Below, in pieces: positions 49,701-59,300 of a stretch of 64,000 nucleotides of DNA. Below the pieces are notes generated by a model. That model made no database searches, was not told the DNA's origin, and saw only the letters and a program-made list of their open reading frames with translations. Position numbers and translations under genes: made by a program. This DNA comes from Cavia porcellus (Eukaryota; Chordata; Mammalia; Rodentia; Caviidae), in contig NW_026947502.1 in assembly GCF_034190915.1 (NCBI RefSeq), forward strand, positions 38,098,785-38,162,784, in the 5' to 3' direction. Position 1 is the first letter of the stretch; every line of letters starts with the position of its first letter.

Positions 49701-52700
49701 AAAGAAAAGTTCATTGTGTTGTATAGTTTCTCTACATCTACAAGTCCTCATTCTAGAGGTTAGAGACCTTTCAAGCTACTCAAAAGTATTAACGATCATT
49801 ATAGCCAGTTAAATGTACAAGAGAGATACTAAATACGGAGAAAAAAGAGACGGAAAATAATCAAGGCCCAATTCACTAAAAAGGGTATCTGCATAAGTAA
49901 CCAGTGTTGCGTAGAGTTTTTGCCTACAGAAAGCTTGCTTGATTTAAGGAAATGAACCGCTTTTCTAAAATGGATCAGTTGAGTTCTGTGGTTTGCTCTA
50001 TGGACTTGTGCTTAGCTATAGTCAAGGACATGCAAAGGACACAGCTAGAAACGGTGAGACTGGCTTCCTCGTCTATGTAAATGCTCCAAACCAGCAGTTT
50101 GATCCTTTCTTTGATGCTACAAACTCAGGACCAAGTTCACTGCCTGGCACAGAGCAAGCCCTCGGCAAATGTTGTCAAGTGAATTAATTAAATCTCTTCT
50201 GAGTTTATGAATCCAAAATAGATAGCTCTTGTAACTGTTTGTAGATAGAAAAAAAAACCCTTCCTATATTTTTGTGAATACTGTCAGAATCATCACCCAT
50301 TTTAATGGTCAGTTAATCAGCTAACGACTTCACAAGGAAAATCCCAACTCTTTAGTTTCATCAAAAACTACAGGTCAAAAGCTGAGAATGAATGGGCATT
50401 GTAAGTGTTAGCATGGAAAAATCAGTAAGTTCTTTTCCTTTGAAAAGGAAAAGAGGCCCATAGCTTGAAGAGTGTTTTTCATGTTTTTTAAAAAATTGTT
50501 GTTGTTCAGAAAAAGCATCATGTGGTTTAATTACTCTACATGAGAAATTGCCTAAGAGTAAAATTTGGTTTTTGTGTAAGAATGCTGGCTAGGTTGCTGG
50601 TTCAATTAGTTCCAAGATTTCTCAATATCTGATAAAGATTATTCAGTCATAGGAAATGATTATAAAGTATGATGGAGAGGAGCAGATGCTCAGTGGCTTT
50701 TCTTTCTGGAGGCTGAGGCTAAGCTAGATGGCCATTTCTTTCTGAGCATTCTCATCTGGTCTTTGGTGTCCAGTGTTACGGTAGCTGAGTGAATGCTGAA
50801 GGCTTTTCTGCTCCACATGACCTCATTTTGCAAGGTGGTGGCTTAGGAGACATGAGGCAATTTTCCATATTGTACAGCTCCAGTTTATGTAATAATCTTT
50901 AAGGTTTCAAAGAAGGTTTTTTTTTTTTTTTTGTATGCCAATCAGACACAAAGTGAAAGTTTGTGTACAGCTGCTGAACACATCTGTAGCAATCTTGAAC
51001 TGCTTCTTTGGATCTGAATGTACATCGCTTCCTTTTCTTTTCCTTTTTCTTAAATTTCCCCTTCCTTTCTTGGCTACTCCTGTATTTAATGACTATGCTG
51101 TAACTATTACTTTGTTGCATATTTTAAACACACAAACTATAGATGGCTGAATTCATAGTCTCCATTAAAATGTGAACAGTTAAATTTGTCACCACACAGA
51201 TGTTTCCCATATTATTTAAAAAATAATGCATTCATAGATTATCTGAATAAACATCCAGGGATACTTTCAGAAATATAAAGGGAACAGCTATATGTCAACT
51301 TTTCGTATAGAGTTCAGAATATTCGGTTTATGGACTCAGTAGTTTTGTTTGACACAGCGCTTGTATATCTCAGACCAGGATGATGGGCTAAATTCTGTTT
51401 GCATATCATTTCCCCTGTGTCACTCTTCCTGTGTCACATTCTGAAGAAATCTCACTGAAAACACTTAAATATTCATACCAGTTCTGGGCTTAAATTTCAA
51501 TGGCCAATTTCATGCTGTCTTAAAAAGTTTTGCCTAATAAGAACCTGGTGTCCGTAGCCTGGACAGATTTTTCCCTGTGGATGGTACTACCTTGAGAGCC
51601 AGGATTCTTGGGAATGGTATTCACTATCATCTGAGGAGTTAGTAAGCACTATTCTTTTTATCTTGGATATACTTATGCCCAAAAGCAGCTTTTTCTCCCT
51701 CAAGAGCTCATTAAATATATTCACCAAATTCATGAAGGTTGGCATATTTCATGTTATACGGATTAAAAATTTAGGACTCAGTCTCCCACATCAGCTGTCT
51801 CATATAAGCAGAGTGATTTTTTTTTGAAGCGTAGTGAAATCTATAAATAATTTTAGTGAATTGGGGCCCTGAAGTAACAAAGAAGCTGGTCCATGATATT
51901 TAGGAATGAAAACTACAGACTATCACAGCATGAGACTTTAAGAATTAAAAATAAATAAATAAATATATATAATCAATAAACTGACCATACACTGTGTGGT
52001 AAGACATTTCATGATCTGGTAGTGCAGTTGAAATGTCTATAAAAAAATAATGAGGATAAAAAATTAATTATAAAGAAACCTAAAGTTTGAAAATACTCAA
52101 GAGGATTAATGAAATAGGATTTCTAAGATAGAATTCCACTGATATTAAATTACGACAGTAATATCTTCCTTACCATTCAGTGCCACGAAGGAATCTGAAA
52201 GACAAAAGGGAGGAGGAAGTTACTTAAGGTTTCCACTCTGCTTAGTGTGACTCACTTAATAAGTGGGAAGGAGCTAATTAGAGCTATGCCAACGTACGGT
52301 CCCCACTATTGAGTAAGGGCTGTCAGAGTCCTGCTTGTAAACTAAACTGCTCTCTGTTTGGTCCTACTTTATACCCTATCTCTCCCCAAAAAAGAAGGTT
52401 TCCTCAAAGTCACTGCCAAGAGGCAGAGAAAAACCAAGAGCTAGCAGAGGAAATGACCATATGCGATCATTGTGATTCTCAGGAGTCGAGCCCTGCATTA
52501 GTGAGGAACACATATCTTATATTTTCTTCTCTTGTTTTATTCTCAGGACCATGCTGGAGGAACTGTCCGGTACCACAATGTTCTGAACTCAGTCGGGGTT
52601 TTAGTTTGGAAATTGAAACAAAACAAAAATGTACGAACAAACCCATGCACTTATTAGGCAACACATACATGTGGATGTGTGCGGTGTGTATCTGAGTGAT

Positions 52701-53294
52701 GTTACCAGTTCATGCTCATCCCTACCAATTGCTCATCACGAGCTCCTCACTTCTTCTTAAGGTCCTGCTCAAGCATCATTGTGCCCAACTGTCGTCTATC
52801 CTGTCTGAAGTCCAGGTGTGCAAAAGCAAGCAGCTGCCCCAGTAAGAGCACAGGGGGAGCAGAAGCTCCCAGGGAAGCCAGGAAGGCACTGGAGCGGTCT
52901 CACCTCCCGCCCACCCCAGTGCTCTGCAGGAGTGGGGCAGAGGCTGGGGACACTGGAAGACAGACAGGCATTTCGGGGGGCTGGGGCTGACTGCAGAGAT
53001 GAGGCTAGGATTATGGAATGAGCCACTGGAGTGGGAGCTGAGTCTTTCCTTGATAAATACAGGTCGCTCTGCCTAGAACACAATACCAGTGAGCCTGTGG
53101 CTACAGCGGATGATTTATAGATGTGGTAATAACCATTTTCATGATTTATTTCTGATTCAATCCAAACTCACATCACTACTTTTCTATAGGGGCTCATACC
53201 ATTTGATAATAGGATGAAAATGGTTCACTAAAGTCAACATAGTAGTGGTGAACACACAGACACACACCCAAATACACACACACACACTCGCACG

Positions 53295-53341
<47 letters not shown>

Positions 53342-56300
53342 GCCAAACTTGTTTCCCTCAAAGTGAAGCAGCAATTAAAAAGATGAAGGCCCAGTGATCA
53401 AACTTCAGAATGCTTCACTGATAGAGCTAAACGTATACACGTATGTGACAGACGTCTTTGGGATAGTTCTGTCTCCATTCTAAGTTTTTGCTTGCAGATT
53501 TTCCATGTGAAGACACACTAAGATGTTTTTGGTAATATATAGTATTTGTAAACAAAAATATACACAGAAATGAGTTTGAAGATAAGGCCACCCATAGCCA
53601 TTTTTACTGGATTACATTCGATCTCTATAAATGCGTAAGGTTGGGAGTTGAATGACATCCTCATTTGAAATTTCCATACTCATAGCTGAAAGGCTTAGTC
53701 ACTTTCATAATCTACATTGTAGATTCAATTATGAAAATTCATACAGTTTTATTCCCTAGGTGCTATTTTTTTGGTGCCATCTTAAGTGCAAACTTCTTGA
53801 AATCCACACGCAACATTTTAAAAAAAATCAGGCAATAAATGTATTTTCCAATAGTGTAGGATTATTCCTTTAATTAGTATTAAGACAGCATTTTAAGAGG
53901 TCAAAGGATATTTGGATAGAATTTTGATCCTGATCTTTTGTACAAAGTTCTAACTAAAATGTTACCACTTAATAACATTTAAAATACAGTCTAAGAGTAT
54001 CATTGTAGATTAGTTCCTATAAAAAGGTTATTCCAAATTGCTGTGTACTCATGTGGTGTTTCTAGAAATTGTTTTCTAACACAAATGGTAATATACATAA
54101 ATCTAATCTTAAAAATAATTACCTTTTCTTAGTCAAGATATTCAAGAATAAAAGTCTTACTCAAACAGCTTCAGCACAACGATCAATTTCTTTATTAGTT
54201 GGCTAAAAATTACAGTGTAACAGCACATTAGAAAAAGTCGAACTGTCATTTCGTAATAGAAATGCTGGTGTAACTTACTGCTTTGCTGTAATTAATATCC
54301 TCTAGAGTGTATGTATCCCATAGCATTAAAATGAGGAGACAGGTACAGCATTCATAGCAGTTAACACTGGCAGCACCAGCTCTCCTATGGACTGCTTCCT
54401 TTACTTGACATTGTGGAGACAATTTCTGTTATTTTTGTATGTTCCAATGTCAGCCGCACTCAGTGTGACATGTAGTGTAATGTTTCTAGGCCATTCGATA
54501 AAAGCATCTTTACTCAAAGAGAAGCACGGATAAAAAGTCTACTTACTGTGACAGTCTCCTAGGCCATCTGTATTGCCACGCTCTATGTCCTGCTCAAAAG
54601 TCAGTCTTTAAAAAAGGGAAGACAAGGAAAGACAGAAACACAATAACATGAGTCATCACTCAGGAATGTGCCTTAAATTTTACTAATGACAGTTACATCA
54701 TTTGATGAATGGAATGGCAGGTGCAAAAAAAGAAATAGGCTATAGCTTGAAAATGTGTCTCAAAAGTTTACAGAAACGAATCTTACGTGAATCTCCAAAA
54801 GAGAATCCATGGTTTAAGTAGTTGATACTGATCTTAAAAAGGAAGTTAAATAGTTTATGGATCATTTATGTCTCTTTTTAAAAAAATGCTGATTCCCTTA
54901 GCATTTCCTAAACATTTCAGAAGTTTGAATGTTAAAACTTTCTCTTCATTAGGTGAAACCTGCAAATTAAAACTAATGTTTTCCTCTCTATTTTCTCTCA
55001 CTCTTACTCTTGCTTTTCTAGACCATTTTCTATTTATCTGCCCAGCAAAGACACAGATAACCAAGTGTTCAGGGTACAAAGGAGGCCTATGGGGTGACAG
55101 GGCTTGGGGGTGCATTTTGCTGAGACCATTTAGGTCCCGTGCTCACTGCCAGTTCTGCCCAAAACTTCAGGGGCATTTTCACACTCCTCTTTCACATGCT
55201 CAAATCCTTTAGAGTCACTGATGGATGGTATAAGGCTCATAAAGTTAGCAAAATCAATTTCATTAATATCTAGTTTGACTTAAAAAAAAGTGCACTAGAA
55301 TTATCCAAAGGAATACTGCCCTTTTATGAGGAAACTTCATATTTATTTCTATGTTATAATTGAAAATTTTATTTTGCAATTGACTTCAGAGTTTGAGAGC
55401 CATATAAAAGTGTTTTGAAAGTTATAGCCTGATCTAGTAATCCACCATGTTTAGCATCTGAAGTCTTTTGCTGCATTAAAGAAAAAAAATCATCATCAAA
55501 TGACAAAGACATGCTCACTCTCGGGAGTCCCACATGTTTTGAAAGCCAATGTCACTGAAATATATGAGTGGACCTTAGAATAACCATTGTGGAGTTCTAA
55601 TGTTGGTTTAAAAATCACATCTAAAGAATCAAGTTAGAATCAAGTTACCTTCGTTCACCCACTGAATACCTCACTGTGCTTTGTGATCTTTTCTCTTCCA
55701 CCCAAAGCTTCCCATGAAAAGATACAAAGCTCACACTGGCCTGTGTCAGCGATGCTGCTTACAAAGCTTTTCTAATAGTGGATAGTGGGTCAACTCTGTG
55801 TTAGTCAGGTTCCAGGTCAGGTTTTCCAGTTAACATTAGCTGTTCATGGGAATACTTGCCCTCCAGTTCTATAGGTGGTGGTCTTCAGCTGTGCTTTCTA
55901 CCTGTTCATCTAGCTATTCTAAAACAGAAAAGGAGGTGCAGAGCCATGGGAAAGTGGCCCTGTTCGGCCTTCAGATGTGAGAAGGCTCAAAGGGATGACT
56001 TTGTTCGCCTTACTCATGCTGCTGCAACCTGTCAAACACATGCTTTAAATATTTTTCCAAACAGTTTGGATTTCAGATCCACTGAATAAAAACATAAAAA
56101 GAAATCCCCTAGCCAATACTTTCTGAGCACTTAAAGCTGGGCTAACAATTTAAAACATCAAAATCACAAGCATGGTAGACTGGCCAGCTTTCACTGACCT
56201 ACTGGAGAATTGCCAAGAATTGACTGACTTCCCAACAAGGAATAGGGTCAACTGCTCTTTGGCATAGAGAAAGCTTTATTGAATGTCCACACCATGTCTG

Positions 56301-59300
56301 CAGCATAAATGCATGACTTAACAAATGCTCTGCAATTTCTTCTCATCCCTGGACAGTCAATTAGAAGAGCGGGCTCTGCTGCAGCCAGCAGACTGCTCGC
56401 TAATCTAATTGGTATCCCACCGCTCCCTCTCTCTGCTGTCCTCGCTGTGTGAGGATCAAGGCAGGCACCTTCTTGTCTCTCTCTCCAGGGAAGACTTTGA
56501 AGCCCACCGAGTTTCCCTTTTCTGTGTTTTTAATCAGACAGAGGTGATTATCCATTTGGAAATCTGCCACGTGTGATACTGTGGGATTCTATGAAATAAG
56601 AAGAGGAAGGATCACGCAGATGGCTCTGGCCTTCAGGTTTCTGCATGGGAGGCTGAGTGGTGGGGTGGTCTGTGAGCGCAGTGACTCCCCCATCTGCTTT
56701 TCTGTGTTCTGCAATGTGGGCTTCTTACCTGCTGTTGGAGGACAGATGGGTACAGGTACCACCTTCCTTCACCCACCCACAGTACGGATCTCTAGAGGCG
56801 ATGCAGGTCCTGCAGGAAGAGATGATCATGAGCCATGTAGGACTCCTTTCTAACCACTGCAGAGTCTCCAAGCACCAGTGTGACCAAATACATACTTTTT
56901 ACACTTTCCATGTCGTTCACACCGTCCCAGGGGAACCTTTATCACACAGGTGGAGAACGCGACGTACAGCGCACTGCTCGCCCTGTCCAGCTGCATGCCC
57001 ATAATTCTTTTGTCTTCTACTCCATCATAGCTGCATCTAGTTTACAAGGCATGATAACATCACTGATAGATGCTTTGGGTTGGTTTTAGTTTTCCTGGTG
57101 CTTCCCCACAATCCACATCCCAGCTTGTAAGGTGATCGCAATCCGATCTAACTGAAGGTCCTATGTGCATCCACATGCACATAAACACACATAGCATGAT
57201 GGTGCATGCCTGTAATTCCAGCACTCTGGGAGGCTGAGGCAGGACCATCACAAATTTGAGCCCAGCCTGGGTGATTTAGACTCAAAATACAGAAAAAAAA
57301 TGTTGGAGATGTAGCTCGGTGCTAATGTTCTGGGTTCAATCTCCAGGATCACAAACAAAACATAACAACACCATATACACTACTGATAATGAAAAATAAT
57401 TCTTTTTATGTATTAAAAGATTTTTATTACTAGCATGAAAAGTTGGATAAAATAGTCTGCCATCATTTTCTTTGAATGAAAGGAATCTTAATAACTTAAC
57501 AATGAATAAGTTAAGAACTGACATTATACTCACTTTTCTGGGTTATAAACACTCATCTCCTCCAGAAAAAGGCTGTCATTTAGGAATCCACTGGTTCCTA
57601 TCCTGGCCAAAAATTTCAGGATGATTCCCTTTTCTGATCCCAGGAAAACCACAGTGTGATTCTGATACGGTCCAGCAGCAGTGTCCACTGCAATTTTGGT
57701 CAGGCGGTACCTATGACAAGATCATACATATATATTATCATTTTTAGACGAGATTGGGCGTGATCAGGTTGGTTTGCAGGCCGTAGACTATATTATTGTT
57801 TGTAAAGTGTTCTCTTTTCTATTTCAAGTAATTGTGACATAGCTTTCTAGTAATAATCTAAAGAAAAATATATGCGTATAAATGTTGCTTTCAAGGTGTT
57901 CTGGTTCTTTTTTCCCATATGCAGAGCATTAGTATTGCTCCAAAGGGGAGGAAAGAGGTATGCATGTGGCAGACCAAGTCCCATAGTAAACGGACAGCAC
58001 GGCCATCTGAAACCACTCAGTGACCATCCTTTTCATGAGGAAAAAGGAAAGACTGATGTCTCCATAGAGGTGGAAAGAAGAAAAAGCGGACCCACTTCGC
58101 ATTCCTTTTAACACTGAGAAGAAGTGGTGGCTACCATTCACTCTTCTTTATACTCTTTCTCTGAGAGGCAAAGTCTTCATCAACAGGATGTTAGACTAGG
58201 TAGCTTTCCAAATCTATGTACAGAGGCCAAGACACTTTTGAAGTTGGAAGGATTATGGCACTATCAGCAAATGTAAGGATGTTCACGTCAAGCTAGATTC
58301 CATGGGAAGCCAAAGGCAAAAGACATGCCTAGGAATAAATCCCACTGTCCTCCTCTGAATTCTTTGATCAGTTAACTTTCCATGTACTTCAATATTAAGT
58401 AACAATATAAAATTATGATAAAGTCAGTTAACATTTTGTTTGACTACCACAACTGGATGGTACTTGGGAAAAGCTGTTGCATTGCTTGAAAATAACTTAA
58501 AAAAAACACAAGGAAGAATGTTCAGTAGTGTGATATCTCTAATCAGCCATCCCTTCTCTGTTGGCCAGCAATTCAGATAAGCAGTACTACAGTAGAAGTA
58601 CTTAACACTGTCCTACTTCTGCAAACGTGGTAGCTGAGCTGTTTGAAAGCTAACAATCCAGGGACAGTGCTCTCCTGTACCAGACCTTTATTTTTGCACA
58701 GGTTGCATAAGCTAACCCGGAAGGAAATATCTTTCTTTCCTCTAATTGCTGGCATGTGTACACCTAGCCTGAAAATCCTGGAACTTTTCTCACTGGGAAT
58801 ATAGCTATGGGGATTTGGTGGCAGCCACCCAACCTGCCAGCCTTTCATAGCTGAATCAATGCCCAGAACAGCAGAAGATGTTTGTGGCATTTCAAAGCAT
58901 GATCTACTACTACATTCTACGAGCATGAGGCAGAGCCAGGGAAATCCGTTGAGGATCTGGTTGGCTTGGGACCCACCTGACCATCGTCCTCAGGAACCAC
59001 GGTCTGTTGATGATGGCAGGGACTGCCTCGTCCATGAGCGGATGCGTCTTAATGAAGTTCAGGGTATCGTCAGGAAACTCATTGGAGGTCGCGTATTTTT
59101 CTAAGGAGGATGAGCCAGCACAACAGCCTGGTCTACAAACGAAAGAAAATTCTTTGAATGAACCGCTTCCTTAAGCATTTGGCACAAAGGAGAATGAATG
59201 CATCAGTCTGAGAAGAGGAAGTGGAACAATGCAGAATGCCACCAAGTACAATATGCTGAGATTTCCTCTTGGCTGCCTCCTCACAGAGAAGCCTTAGCCG

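Larger units (their letters stand above)
46842..52173 (-). other. SEMA6A intron between microexon and stalk exon (5.3 kb)
   Basis: GT-AG intron with donor GTAAGG at 52173 and acceptor AAAACAG ending at 46842. It carries one composite SINE (49422-49704) with a clear target-site duplication and an L2 tail fragment near 50100-50190. The remainder is unannotated A/T-rich intron sequence. Confidence 0.9.
57037..58976 (-). other. Two SEMA6A introns flanking the 57534-57710 exon
   Basis: The introns are 57037-57533 (497 bp) and 57711-58976 (1266 bp), both GT-AG. The shorter one contains a B1-ID dimeric SINE on the plus strand (57194-57360), which takes up about a third of it. The longer one has no feature I recognise. 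Confidence 0.88.
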
